Source of the DNA: Pseudohaliea rubra DSM 19751
GTDB taxonomy: Bacteria; Pseudomonadota; Gammaproteobacteria; Pseudomonadales; Halieaceae
NCBI RefSeq assembly: GCF_000764025.1
Contig: NZ_KN234745.1
Coordinates: 186,001-250,000 of the forward strand
Reading direction: 5' to 3'
DNA: 64,000 nt
Shown here: piece after piece, positions 55,556-64,000 of the stretch
Numbering within the stretch: the first letter of the stretch is position 1
Layout of the letters: each line of letters starts with the position of its first letter
Position numbers and translations under genes: made by a program
Notes under the pieces: generated by a model
What the model was told of the DNA's origin: nothing
Databases searched by the model: none
What the model saw: the letters and a program-made list of their open reading frames with translations, nothing else

Positions 55556-57697
55556 TCAGAAGGCGTAGGTGAGGCTCGCGCTGAGCTGCCGACGCATACC
55601 CGGAAAGCAGTCGCCGCGCGTCAGGCAGGAGGTCAGGTACTGTTCGTCGGTCACGTTTCTCACGTTCAATGCCAAGTCGAGGCCATTACCCATGGCATAG
55701 CCAAGCATGAGATCGCCAAGCAAATAGTCCTGTGTTACGTAGCGCAGGTTACTGTTCTCCGAGACGCTCTCACCCACCCAGCGTACGCCGCCCCCGGCGT
55801 GAAACCCCTGCAGCGCCGCAGGCTCCCAGGTTACCCACAGGGATGCCTGACCGTCCGGTGACGCCGAGAGCTCAAAACCATTGGGGTCTTCCGCATCCAG
55901 TGTCGCGTACGCGACCTGCACCGCAAAATCACCGAGGCGGAACTTGCCCTCCAGCTCAACCCCTCTGAGCGTGGATTCACCCTGCTGCTGCGCCGCATCG
56001 CCGGGCAAGTTGTTCGGATTCGGTAGATTCGTGATATCAATATCAAAGTACGCTAGCGTGAAATAGCCGGGGAACGCGGGCGGCTCATACTTGATGCCCG
56101 CCTCGACCTGGGACGCACGCTCCGGCTCCAAGGGATCGCCAGACAGCGTCTGGCCCACCACGGTTTCGAAAGACTCTGCATAGTTAAGGTAAGGCGACAG
56201 CCCGTTGCCGAAACTGTACATCACTGCGGCGCTGATCGACATTTCACTGTCGGTCTGGTCCAGCGCGCCGTTCGTGTTCTCGAGTTCGTCGTAACGAACA
56301 CCGGCCGTGACGCGCCAGTTTTTCCAGCTGATCTGGTCAGAGATATAAAGACCCAGGTCATCGACCTGTTGAGATGGGTTGTCCCTGTAGATCGCGTCGA
56401 AGACCGACTGCTGGGGAGCGCCGGTGTATTCGGGATTAGCGAGATCAAGGGCAAAACGAAAATCACCCGACAACGCGCCACCGCCATACAAAAAGGATAC
56501 GTTGTTGTCCGTCTCGACATCCTGATACTGAACTCCGACGAGCAGCTCGTGTTCCAGCGCTCCCGTGGTAAACGAACCACTGAGGCGGACATCGAGCGCC
56601 TTCTGCTCAGAGGTATTGTCCGCCTGGTAAAACGATCGCGCCACAGTCGTCGACGTCGCGACAGAATCGCCCACAATGTCATTGAGGTAGCGGCTGTTGC
56701 CCGCGCCGGTGAAGCTTGGCCACGCCTGGTGATAATCAGCCTCGCCGTCGCGCCACAGTGCCGTCGCATTGACATACCAATCCCCTGTCAGCCGATGTTC
56801 GGCGAGCAGCGTGACCTGCGTGGACTCGGTATCAAAGCGATTAAAGCCAGGCTCACCGGCGTAGACATCCTGGTCCAGGGCCACACCACCAGGCCCTGGC
56901 TGCAGCGTACCGGCCACCGGTACAAACTGAGAGCCCGTATCGCTCTCCGTTTCCTGGCGCAAGAGTATGCCAGTAATGGCGGTATCGGGTGTCGGTGCGA
57001 AGGTCAGGGACGGCATCAGCACGAGTGTATCGTCGAACACGTTATCTACCTGTGTGTCGCTGTCGCGGTAAAATGCGACAAACCGGCCGCGCAGCGCCGA
57101 ATCCGCACCGGCGGTGCCGTTGAGGTCGACGCCCAACTGCTGTCGGCTGAAGTTCCCAACCTGCGCGGTGACCTCTCCGCCTGTTTCCATCTTCGGCGTT
57201 TTCGAAACAACGTTGACAATACCTCCGGGAGAACCCTGACCGTAAAGGACTGAGGCCGGGCCGCGCAGGACCTCAACCTGTTCAATGGTATATATCTCGG
57301 TGCGCGTGGTGTTATAGCTGCCGAACAATTCCTGAATCGAATCACGGTACCTCGGGATGTCGAGTCCGCGGGATCGTATCCAGTCGCCTCGCGTGGCAAA
57401 GCCGTAGGTTTCGGCGGTCACGCCCGGCATGTAGGCTGTCGTCTGCGACAGGTTCAAGGCGCCCTTTTCCGTAAAGGCATCCGCCGTTTCGATGGATAGT
57501 GATCGCGCCGTATCGACGATTGGCGTGTTGGACTTGGTAGCGCCAAAGCGGTTCATGTTGCCATAGACAAATACCTCCTCAATCCGGTCGTCGGGATCCG
57601 CCGATTTGCCTGAGGCATTGTCCTGCGCATACACCGATGAAGTGACTGCGATGGCGACTCCGACCACCAGAAGCCTGGGCTGTGATCTAACCTTCAT
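55556..57697 (-). CDS. TonB-dependent siderophore receptor (FhuE/FpvA-like)
   Basis: A 713-residue outer-membrane receptor with a signal peptide (cut near VYAQ), TonB-box-like IEEVFVYG, a plug with QTTAYMPGV, the siderophore-type SRGLDIPRYRDSI and VEVLRGPASVLYGQGSPGG, and a barrel ending in LTYAF. An N-terminal signalling domain is absent. A Fur box lies upstream. The base composition is somewhat less GC-rich than the neighbouring genes. It leads the three-gene operon. Confidence 0.92.
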   Translation of the reverse strand: MKVRSQPRLLVVGVAIAVTSSVYAQDNASGKSADPDDRIEEVFVYGNMNRFGATKSNTPIVDTARSLSIETADAFTEKGALNLSQTTAYMPGVTAETYGFATRGDWIRSRGLDIPRYRDSIQELFGSYNTTRTEIYTIEQVEVLRGPASVLYGQGSPGGIVNVVSKTPKMETGGEVTAQVGNFSRQQLGVDLNGTAGADSALRGRFVAFYRDSDTQVDNVFDDTLVLMPSLTFAPTPDTAITGILLRQETESDTGSQFVPVAGTLQPGPGGVALDQDVYAGEPGFNRFDTESTQVTLLAEHRLTGDWYVNATALWRDGEADYHQAWPSFTGAGNSRYLNDIVGDSVATSTTVARSFYQADNTSEQKALDVRLSGSFTTGALEHELLVGVQYQDVETDNNVSFLYGGGALSGDFRFALDLANPEYTGAPQQSVFDAIYRDNPSQQVDDLGLYISDQISWKNWRVTAGVRYDELENTNGALDQTDSEMSISAAVMYSFGNGLSPYLNYAESFETVVGQTLSGDPLEPERASQVEAGIKYEPPAFPGYFTLAYFDIDITNLPNPNNLPGDAAQQQGESTLRGVELEGKFRLGDFAVQVAYATLDAEDPNGFELSASPDGQASLWVTWEPAALQGFHAGGGVRWVGESVSENSNLRYVTQDYLLGDLMLGYAMGNGLDLALNVRNVTDEQYLTSCLTRGDCFPGMRRQLSASLTYAF

Positions 57698-57748
57698 GCT
57701 CTCTCCCCTGGGTTCTCGGCCGCCTAGGCAGCCCGACGAAAGAGCATG

Positions 57749-57770
57749 TTAATCGTAATCGTTATCGTTA
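57749..57770 (-). promoter_or_regulatory. Fur box upstream of the siderophore receptor
   Basis: On the minus strand consecutive hexamers GATAAC-GATTAC-GATTAA, preceded by TAAC, closely match the Fur GATAAT repeat model. It lies about 50 nt before the start codon, so iron-replete repression is expected. Confidence 0.75.
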
Positions 57771-57888
57771 GCAACTGAGTTAGCGTTTAGGCTATGCGGG
57801 TGGGGCCGATAGCGCGGGGTCCACGTCGGCCACGCGCCCGACCTCGAGGCCAGGCCAGCGAAGTCGGTCTTTGTTGCGAGGAGGATCA

Positions 57889-58036
57889 GGCATCCCGGCC
57901 GGCGCGCGTGCCGGCTCGACCACCGCTCATGCAGGCTGGCGGCGAGAGCCGGACTCGATGGTCCGGCATCCCGGCCGGCACGCGTGCCGGTTCGACCGCC
58001 GCGTGTTCAGGCTGGTGCCCGGAGCCGGACTCGAAC
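57889..58036. repeat. Degenerate 76-bp tandem repeat ending in the tRNA-Leu T-arm
   Basis: Two units start with GGCATCCCGGCCGGC at 57889 and 57965, and end with GAGCCGGACTCGA (to 57958 and to 58034), the second being the T-arm region of tRNA-Leu(UAA). They are about 85% identical. Each contains a potential GC-rich hairpin (CCGGC...GCCGG). This looks like a partial duplication of the tRNA 3' end with downstream flank. Confidence 0.75.
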
Positions 58037-58100
58037 CGGCACGCTCGCAATGAGCTGGAGATTTTAAGTCTCCTGTGTCTACCAATTTCACCATCCGGGC
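58013..58100 (-). tRNA. tRNA-Leu(UAA)
   Basis: Minus strand, 88 nt with encoded CCA. The acceptor stem GCCCGGA/UCCGGGC, the anticodon loop GGAGACUUAAAAUCUCC with UAA, a long variable arm and the T-arm GCCGGUUCGAGUCCGGC are clear. Confidence 0.95.
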
Positions 58101-58202
58101 GCCCGGCGGAGGATAGCATAGGGAGCCTTGCCGGCGCCCGCCGCTGAGGCCGCGGCGTGCTAGACTCGCCCGGTGATCGGCACACGCGGACCCCGGGCGA
58201 CC

Positions 58203-61172
58203 ATGCGCAAACTCCTTGTCGCATTCCTCCTCCTGGCCGGCATACCCCTCGCTGGCCTTGTCATCACCTTCTCTTCAGACCGGGCCACCTTTGCCGTGAC
58301 CGGCTATCTGGTGCAAACCTTCACGCCCTACCGGCTCGTGCTGGAGGCGCCGGTCTGGGACCGCGGAGCCGGGCGCCTGAGCGCTGCCGGCGTCCGTCTC
58401 TACCAGCAGGGCCTGGATGGACCGCCGCTGCTGGCGGTGCAGAAGCTTGAGGTGCAGCGCCTTGGTGCCCTGCTGCGTCGGGGCGATCTCCGGGAAACAG
58501 CACTGGCCGCAGCCAGCGTGCAAACCTACGTCGACGCCACGGACAACACGGAAGACCCGGAGCCTGCGGACTGGCTACGCCAGACCCGCTGGCTACCCGG
58601 GACGCTCGACGTCGGCGTTGTGCATGCCATCAAACGCGGCACAGATGTGCGCATCGTGCCGCTACGCAACAGCCGGGGCCGCTGGACACGTACCGGGCAG
58701 TTCACCCTCGACAGTACTGCACAGCTGCCAGAAAAGCTCCTGGAGCTGGCGTTGACCCTCGAGGCGCCGGCCCGGGAGTCGATTGCCCTCCAGGCGACAA
58801 TCACCACGCCCGCGGACGAGAGCGTAGTGTCCCTCGATGGCTCGCTGACCGCCAGCGCCGGGGAACTCACCTATCAGTTGGCCCTTGAGGGCGACTACCG
58901 ACGCGTCGAGACCCTGCTCGCCAGCCTCGATAATGACGCCTACGGCTTCGCAGGCCGCCTCCGGCTTCGGGGCGAGCTGAGCGGCAACCTCGACGCCGCA
59001 AAGCTGGCGGTGCAGCAGTTGACCCTGAACAACAGCCCCGCCTATGACTTCAGCGCGAGCGGCAGCCTGCGTTGGCACCGGGAAGAGCCCGTCACCGTAG
59101 ACCTGAGCGCGCGGGGAACCATGGCCAGCCTTGGTCCCTTTGCGGCACTCCTGGGGACGGACCTCTCGGCCCTCGGTGAGGTCGACGCGACCCTTGCTCT
59201 CGACGGCAGCCTGCGCCGACCGCGGGTCCGCCGGTTCGCCTTTACCAGCCAGAGTGACAGCGGGCTGACGCTCACAATCGAACCCGGTGAAGCCGAGCTC
59301 TACCTGGACGAACGGCTGCCCACGGACCTTGCGCTCAGGCTCCGTGCCAGCGGACCTGCTGCAGGGGCGCTGGCCCCCTGGCTCACCCTCCCCCCGCTGG
59401 AAACCGGTCCCTGGGTGCTGACCGGTACAGTGCAACGCAGCGAGAACGCCATCACCGCCAGTGACCTGGACCTCACGGTGCAGGCACTTGCCGGCGGCAC
59501 GGCCCATGCCCGGGGGTCCGTCGACTACATCGCCATGGGCGAGGACGGGCCACGCTTCCGGGGGCTCGCGTTGCGGGTGAACGCCAGGGGCCTGGCCATA
59601 GAATCCTTGCTGGCCGCCAAGGGCGTCGCCCTGCCCTTTCCCGCCGAGGGCATCCTGTCTCTGACCGGCACCCTGCGCGGGGACGAGGGCGCCCTTGCAC
59701 TGGGAGACCTTGATGCCAACCTTCAGGCTTTCGGCGGCACAACCAGGGCTAGCGGCAGGGTCGAGAGTCTCGGCGCCCTCGAGGGAGTGGATCTGCGGCT
59801 CGTGCCTGTGAACCTCGATCCGGCAAGCCTTGGCGATGCACTGGCTCCGGCTCTTCAGCAAATCGTCGCCGGGGGCCGCGCCGCGGGCAGCCTGCATCTG
59901 CGCCGCGGGACCGGCGACTGGGGCCTCGACAACATTAACCTCACCCTGGAAGGTGCGGAGCGCATCGATCTGGCGATCACTGGTTCGATCCAGCACCTTA
60001 CGGGCGTTCCGCGGGCGCAGCTGGAGGCCAGCTACCGGGTCCGGCGACCCGCGGACGACACCGGCATCGGGCTGCCACCCGGCGAGGGAACCGCCGTGCT
60101 TGATCTACAGTCCACGCGCCAGCTGATCGGCCTGCACGCTTTCCTGGGGGAAACGGACCTCACCAGTGTCATCACGGTGGAGCGGGATCACACGGGCATT
60201 ACCGGCCTCCGGGCGGAGCTCAACGCCCCACGCCTGCACTTGCCGGACCTTGCCCGGTTGCAGCGCCAGCAGCAACTCGTCGCTGACGAGCCAGGAGAGA
60301 GCGGCTCCCGGGAGACAGGCGGGTCCCCTTTCACTCGCCTCCCCGCCTATCCGCTCGAACTCCGCCTCGACATCGGCGAGGTCAGCGGCAGGAATACCAG
60401 CCTGAGCGATTTCTCGATCATCGTCCGCGGTGCTGATCGCCGCTTCACCCTCGGCAACTTCGACGTGGAATACGCCGGCGGCGCCATCCACCTGCGGGGC
60501 GTTGCCGATTTCAGTGGCGCCGAGGCGGCGATCAGCCTCGCCGGCGACGCCCTCGGTGTTCCGGTGACGGCTCTCGCCGCGGACCTCGGCTACGCCGGCG
60601 AGATCGAAGGCACCTTAAGCCTTCGCGGTGGGCTTACCACCCGGACGGCCAGCCTCGAAAATCTGGTGGCAAACCTTGACGGCACCGTCGCCGGCGCCGT
60701 CGCCGACGGCTACGTCGAGGGAGCCGCCTTCGATCTGCTGATGACCGATCTTGTTTCCTGGCTGCTCCTCGGGGGGGTGCTGCAAAGCAATACCAACTTC
60801 GAATGCGGCATGGCGCAGTTTCTGTTCCGGGACGGCGTTGCACGCAGTGAGGACATCTACCTGGCCACCCGGCACATGATCGCCCAGGGCAAGGCGACCC
60901 TCGACTTTACGCAGAAGGAGCTCGATGTGCGCATCGATCCCCGGGCCCGCTCCAGGACCGTGCAGATTCCATCGTCCGTCCGCATCCGCGGCGCCATGAA
61001 TGACCCTTCGATCATCCCCTCACCGATCTCCGCCACCTTCGATGCCTCGGCCAGGCTCCTGTTCATGACCCCCGAGCTCGGCATGAGACTCTTCGGCATC
61101 AAACCGGAGAAAACTGATGCAGCCGCGCCCTGCGCAGGGCTGCTGCTGCAGCCGGACGAACGACCACAGTAG
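58203..61172 (+). CDS. AsmA-like inner-membrane protein (possible YhdP/YdbH-type lipid transport)
   Basis: A 989-residue protein from ATG 58203. A single N-terminal membrane helix (LLVAFLLLAGIPLAGLVI) anchors a very long periplasmic, beta-rich chain, as in AsmA-family lipid bridges. The C-terminal AsmA region is recognisable in SWLLLGGVLQSNTNFECGMA, FLFRDGVARSEDIYLAT and GKATLDFTQKELDVRIDP. Family members carry phospholipid between the membranes. It is isolated and close to tRNA-Leu; the downstream NSS gene starts 42 nt after its stop. Confidence 0.87.
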   Translation: MRKLLVAFLLLAGIPLAGLVITFSSDRATFAVTGYLVQTFTPYRLVLEAPVWDRGAGRLSAAGVRLYQQGLDGPPLLAVQKLEVQRLGALLRRGDLRETALAAASVQTYVDATDNTEDPEPADWLRQTRWLPGTLDVGVVHAIKRGTDVRIVPLRNSRGRWTRTGQFTLDSTAQLPEKLLELALTLEAPARESIALQATITTPADESVVSLDGSLTASAGELTYQLALEGDYRRVETLLASLDNDAYGFAGRLRLRGELSGNLDAAKLAVQQLTLNNSPAYDFSASGSLRWHREEPVTVDLSARGTMASLGPFAALLGTDLSALGEVDATLALDGSLRRPRVRRFAFTSQSDSGLTLTIEPGEAELYLDERLPTDLALRLRASGPAAGALAPWLTLPPLETGPWVLTGTVQRSENAITASDLDLTVQALAGGTAHARGSVDYIAMGEDGPRFRGLALRVNARGLAIESLLAAKGVALPFPAEGILSLTGTLRGDEGALALGDLDANLQAFGGTTRASGRVESLGALEGVDLRLVPVNLDPASLGDALAPALQQIVAGGRAAGSLHLRRGTGDWGLDNINLTLEGAERIDLAITGSIQHLTGVPRAQLEASYRVRRPADDTGIGLPPGEGTAVLDLQSTRQLIGLHAFLGETDLTSVITVERDHTGITGLRAELNAPRLHLPDLARLQRQQQLVADEPGESGSRETGGSPFTRLPAYPLELRLDIGEVSGRNTSLSDFSIIVRGADRRFTLGNFDVEYAGGAIHLRGVADFSGAEAAISLAGDALGVPVTALAADLGYAGEIEGTLSLRGGLTTRTASLENLVANLDGTVAGAVADGYVEGAAFDLLMTDLVSWLLLGGVLQSNTNFECGMAQFLFRDGVARSEDIYLATRHMIAQGKATLDFTQKELDVRIDPRARSRTVQIPSSVRIRGAMNDPSIIPSPISATFDASARLLFMTPELGMRLFGIKPEKTDAAAPCAGLLLQPDERPQ

Positions 61173-61214
61173 CGTGCTACACTCGCGCCGGTTTCGATAA
61201 GTACAGGAACAACC

Positions 61215-62567
61215 ATGGCCTCCGCGCGCGGCGAATTCAGTTCACGCTTCGGGTTCATCATGGCCGCAGCGGGAAGTGCCGTCGGCCTGGGCAACATCTG
61301 GGGGTTCCCGACCCAGGCAGCGAGCAATGGCGGTGCGGCCTTTCTGCTTGTTTACCTGCTCCTGGCTTTTATCCTTGCCTATCCAGTACTCATGGCGGAG
61401 ATCATCATCGGCCGCCACGCCCATGCCAATGCGGTAGGTGCACTCCAGCAAATTGCCCGCGGGCCCTTTACCCGACGGGCGGGAGCACTCACGGGGCGTG
61501 TCGGGCTGGTGGTAGCGAGCTTCATTCTCAGCTTCTACGCCATCGTGGCCGGCTGGATGATCGCCCACTGCCTCAGCTCCCTGGCATCACTGGCCGGTGC
61601 CGCGGAGGTGGCCGAGTGGCTGACTTCCTTCTCTTTCGGCCGCAACGCAAGCTTCGTGGTGGTGTTCATGCTGTTGACCATCGGCATCATTGCCGAGGGC
61701 GTGCACGACGGCATCGAACGCTGGTCCAGCCGGCTCATGCCGATGCTGTTGGTGACCCTGGGCAGCCTTGTGCTCTACGTGCTGACCCTCGACGGCGCCA
61801 TGGAGGGCCTGGCGGTCTACCTGCTCCCGGACTTCTCCGCCGCCCTGTCCCCGCAGCTGATCATCAACGCCCTGGGCTCGGCGTTTTTTTCCCTGTCCCT
61901 CGGCGTTGGCACCATGCTCATCTACGGTTCCTATCTTAACGACCAGGAGAACCTGCCGCTGCTCGGCGGTCTGGTGACCGGCCTGGATATCAGTATCGCC
62001 GTGCTGGCCGGTTTCCTCGTGCTGCCAGCGATGTACGTGGCCCTGCACAACGGGGTAGAAATTTTCAACAGCGCCGGCGAGCTCATCTCCGAGGATACGC
62101 TTATCTTCCTGGTGCTGCCGGAACTGTTCACCAGCATGGGGCTGGCCGGGGCCTTCTTGTCAGCGCTGTTTTTTTTCCTCATGAGTATCGCCGCCCTGAC
62201 TTCCTCTATCTCAATGCTGGAGGTCCCGGTGGCCTACGCAATCGAGGAGCACGGCAGCAGTCGACGCAGCGCAGTAGTGCTGATCGGCGGCGTGATTACC
62301 GGCCTCAGTCTGTTGATCCTGCTGAATTTCGAGGCGCTCTTCGGGCTGGTGATCACCGCCACGACGCGCTATGGCCAGCCGCTGCTGGGTTTTGTATTCT
62401 GTATCTATGCTGGCTGGATCTGGCGGCGCGACGCACTGCTGGCGGAGCTGCGCAAGGGGTCTCCGGAAATTGCCGGCACGCTCTTCTGGCGAATCTGGCC
62501 CTGGCACGTGCGCCTCGTCTGTCCTTTGCTTATCCTTGGGATCTTTGCTCAGAACCTCCTAGGCTGA
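61215..62567 (+). CDS. Neurotransmitter:sodium symporter (NSS) family transporter
   Basis: A 450-residue LeuT-type transporter with about 11-12 helices. FSSRFGFIMAAAGSAVGLGNIWGFP is cut here to its parts: the AVGLGN Na1/Na2 segment in helix 1, and NGGAAFLLVY in helix 2. SAFFSLSLGVGTMLIYGSY (helix 6) is well kept. It probably takes up an amino acid with Na+. It is 6 nt upstream of the exosortase gene, so the two are probably co-transcribed. Confidence 0.92.
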   Translation: MASARGEFSSRFGFIMAAAGSAVGLGNIWGFPTQAASNGGAAFLLVYLLLAFILAYPVLMAEIIIGRHAHANAVGALQQIARGPFTRRAGALTGRVGLVVASFILSFYAIVAGWMIAHCLSSLASLAGAAEVAEWLTSFSFGRNASFVVVFMLLTIGIIAEGVHDGIERWSSRLMPMLLVTLGSLVLYVLTLDGAMEGLAVYLLPDFSAALSPQLIINALGSAFFSLSLGVGTMLIYGSYLNDQENLPLLGGLVTGLDISIAVLAGFLVLPAMYVALHNGVEIFNSAGELISEDTLIFLVLPELFTSMGLAGAFLSALFFFLMSIAALTSSISMLEVPVAYAIEEHGSSRRSAVVLIGGVITGLSLLILLNFEALFGLVITATTRYGQPLLGFVFCIYAGWIWRRDALLAELRKGSPEIAGTLFWRIWPWHVRLVCPLLILGIFAQNLLG

Positions 62568-62573
62568 CTACTC

Positions 62574-63065
62574 ATGGCACGCTTTCTGACAATCTTTCTC
62601 CTCCTGCTGACGGCGCTGTTCACCCTCGAAATGCTCGAGCCGGTGCAGCGCCACCTGGTGCAGCCGTTCACGGCCTCGCTTGCCGACATCAGCGCGGCGC
62701 TGATCATGCCCTTCGATGACCAGGTCACCACCAGCGGTCGGGTAATCCGCCATACGGAGACCTACTTCGCGGTCTCCATCGAGGCCGGCTGCAACGGCGT
62801 AGAAGCCGCCATCGTGCTCATTGCTGCCGTTATCGCCTTTCCGGCACGCTGGCAGCACAAGCTCGCCGCGATCGGCATCGGCTTCCTCGCCATCCAGGCC
62901 ATGAATATCCTCCGCATCATCAGCCTGTTTTACCTGGGCATGTGGAACATGGACGTGTTCAGTTTTACGCACCTGTACCTGTGGCCGGTACTGATCATGC
63001 TCGACGTACTGGTCGTGTTCCTGCTGTACCTCCGCGTAGTGAATCGACAACCGGTGCACGCATGA
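62574..63065 (+). CDS. xrtH: Exosortase H
   Basis: A 163-residue polytopic transpeptidase-like protein. The catalytic triad of exosortases is in place: Cys73 in IEAGCNGVEA, Arg114 in MNILRIISL and His133 in FSFTHLYLWP. The short length and the next gene define the XrtH type, which processes substrates with an IPTL-CTERM tail. No such substrate is in the window. It overlaps its partner by 4 nt. Confidence 0.93.
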   Translation: MARFLTIFLLLLTALFTLEMLEPVQRHLVQPFTASLADISAALIMPFDDQVTTSGRVIRHTETYFAVSIEAGCNGVEAAIVLIAAVIAFPARWQHKLAAIGIGFLAIQAMNILRIISLFYLGMWNMDVFSFTHLYLWPVLIMLDVLVVFLLYLRVVNRQPVHA

Positions 63066-63718
63066 CGCCGCTAGCTTTCTTTGGCCGCGTACTCCTGCTC
63101 ATGGTGCCGGCTTTTATCGTCTGGTACCTGCTGGGCTCAGTGCTGGCGGCGCCAGCTGTCTGGGTGGTCTCCGAGCTGCTTCCGGCGTGGCTGCCGGAGC
63201 TGGTTGACACGGTCTACCTGGAGGGCACCACCATGACCGTGGTATCCAGCCTCGGGGAGGTCGGCGGCGCCTTCCTGCCCGCGGAGCAGGCCGGCGGTGC
63301 ACTGGGCTTCCGCATCGATTCCAAGGTACTCAGCTACTCTGTGCCATTCTTCGCCGCGCTGCATTTCGCAACGCCGCTGCCGGGACGCTGGGAGCGCTTT
63401 GCCCGGGGGCTTTTCCTACTCTGGCTGCTTCTCATCCCCGGACTTATCAGTACGGCCCTGAAGGACCTCATGCTGACGCTGGGGCAAAGCTACCTGGCCG
63501 CGCCCGGAGTGCCCCCTTCCAACGTGGTGGCACTGGCCTATCAGTTCAATACCCTGATCGTACCTCCCCTTGCGCCCATTCTCCTCTGGGGCTGGGAAGC
63601 GAGGCGCTCCCCGGCCATTCAGGCGCTCTTTCCCGCGCTCTTCCCGGTCATGGCGGAGGGGGACGACGAGGACGACGGCACCGCGCCTCCAGCAGGTCGC
63701 TCACCGCTCGAGCGATAG
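63062..63718 (+). CDS. Exosortase H-associated membrane protein
   Basis: A 218-residue protein with an N-terminal helix, a small extracytoplasmic part (about 45-90) and two or more C-terminal helices, then an acidic tail EGDDEDDG. It matches the protein that always accompanies xrtH. Role is not known; it may help select or hold the substrates. ATG at 63062 in ATGA overlap with xrtH. Confidence 0.87.
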   Translation: MTPLAFFGRVLLLMVPAFIVWYLLGSVLAAPAVWVVSELLPAWLPELVDTVYLEGTTMTVVSSLGEVGGAFLPAEQAGGALGFRIDSKVLSYSVPFFAALHFATPLPGRWERFARGLFLLWLLLIPGLISTALKDLMLTLGQSYLAAPGVPPSNVVALAYQFNTLIVPPLAPILLWGWEARRSPAIQALFPALFPVMAEGDDEDDGTAPPAGRSPLER

Positions 63719-63757
63719 CGCCAGGGACGTCCGTCGCAGGTCGCATAATTGACGCAA

Positions 63758-63776
63758 GCCGCGGTACAGCCGCGGC
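63758..63776. repeat. Hairpin between convergent genes
   Basis: A perfect 7-bp stem GCCGCGG/CCGCGGC around TACAG, in the 78 bp between the xrtH partner and the minus-strand gene. There is no T-run; it may be a bidirectional 3'-end structure. Confidence 0.45.
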
Positions 63777-63796
63777 ACGGCAGGCGCCGGGGTTGC

Positions 63797-64000
63797 TCAG
63801 GCTGCATCGTCGACCCCCCCCGCCCGCGTTCGCTCTTCGTGCAGCAGGGCCTGAAAGTCATCCCCCCGCTCTTCGAGCACCGCATGGAGAGCTTTTTCCA
63901 TCAGGTGCCGCGCCTGCCCCGTGTAGGCGTAAATGCAGGCGTGGACCGCCGCCTCGTGCCAGTTGTCGACAGAACAGGAAGCCGAATAGTCCTCGAAGTT
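63797..64000 (-). CDS. Unidentified protein, C-terminal part (runs off the window)
   Basis: The last 67 codons of a minus-strand gene are visible, ending DDAA. The visible part is helical and rich in His, Glu and Ala (NWHEAAVHACIYAYTGQARH, then LMEKALHAVLEERG). Codon use fits a real gene. No family recognised; start and N-terminus are outside the window. Confidence 0.6.
   Translation of the reverse strand, partial: NFEDYSASCSVDNWHEAAVHACIYAYTGQARHLMEKALHAVLEERGDDFQALLHEERTRAGGVDDAA

Noticed and set aside
57794-58147. 117-codon plus-strand frame over the tRNA-Leu repeat
   Set aside because: It is built from the 76-bp repeat and the antisense of a tRNA gene, and has no family pattern.

Overview
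The window reads as a GC-rich chromosomal segment of a free-living, probably halophilic or marine gammaproteobacterium. Evidence for the class is the gene order tig-clpP-clpX-lon-hup-ppiD, the yceD-rpmF-fabDG-acpP-fabF-pabC-mltG-tmk-holB-pilZ run, an RNase E whose catalytic and zinc-link residues fall at the same positions as in E. coli, and a yccA-tusDCB-tusE block. The ectoine operon points to salt stress. I cannot place it below class level with confidence. There is no phage, transposon or CRISPR array in the window.

Layout. 1-8604 (minus): protein folding and quality control (trigger factor, ClpP, ClpX, Lon, HU, PpiD) with a tRNA-Leu(UAG). 8781-9848: a GH84-type glucosaminidase. 9849-10121: an AT-richer gap with a structured RNA candidate on the opposite strand. 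10122-18255 (minus): a long operon-like run for fatty acid synthesis, folate, cell wall, dTMP and replication, lacking the usual plsX-fabH pair. 18346-23011: rluC diverging from rne, then tRNA-Ser(UGA). 23066-25561: a zinc-type TonB receptor with a small exported CxxC protein. 25739-31456: a flavoprotein, then a redox and sulfur stress group (NifX-like protein, diheme DUF3365 cytochrome, NsrR-like Rrf2 regulator, unknown exported protein, ETHE1-like dioxygenase, 1-Cys peroxiredoxin). 31878-37118 (plus): SSF transporter, YccA, TusDCB, TusE, TrmA and pterin dehydratase. 37115-38648 (minus): a possible nuclease and a dimeric dUTPase.

38697-48039 is the most interesting part. It holds two divergent, tightly packed operons: carotenoid oxygenase, tandem HxlR regulator and PaaN on the minus strand; nitronate monooxygenase-like protein, acyl-CoA synthetase and two thiolases on the plus strand. 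They share a 165-bp control region with two good promoters and two inverted repeats. Read together they look like an uncharacterised pathway: oxidative cleavage of a carotenoid, stilbenoid or terpenoid-like alkene, oxidation of the aldehyde, CoA activation and thiolytic shortening. One thiolase lacks its second catalytic cysteine.

48152-53412 (plus): ectoine synthesis (ectABC and the dedicated aspartokinase) and an SSF transporter; ectA has no ATG/GTG/TTG start in frame. 53518-57770 (minus): a Fur-boxed siderophore uptake set. It lies next to tRNA-Leu(UAA), whose 3' part is repeated in a degenerate 76-bp tandem copy, suggesting an old insertion scar. 58203-63718 (plus): an AsmA-like giant, an NSS transporter, and exosortase H with its partner membrane protein. 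The window ends inside an unidentified minus-strand gene.
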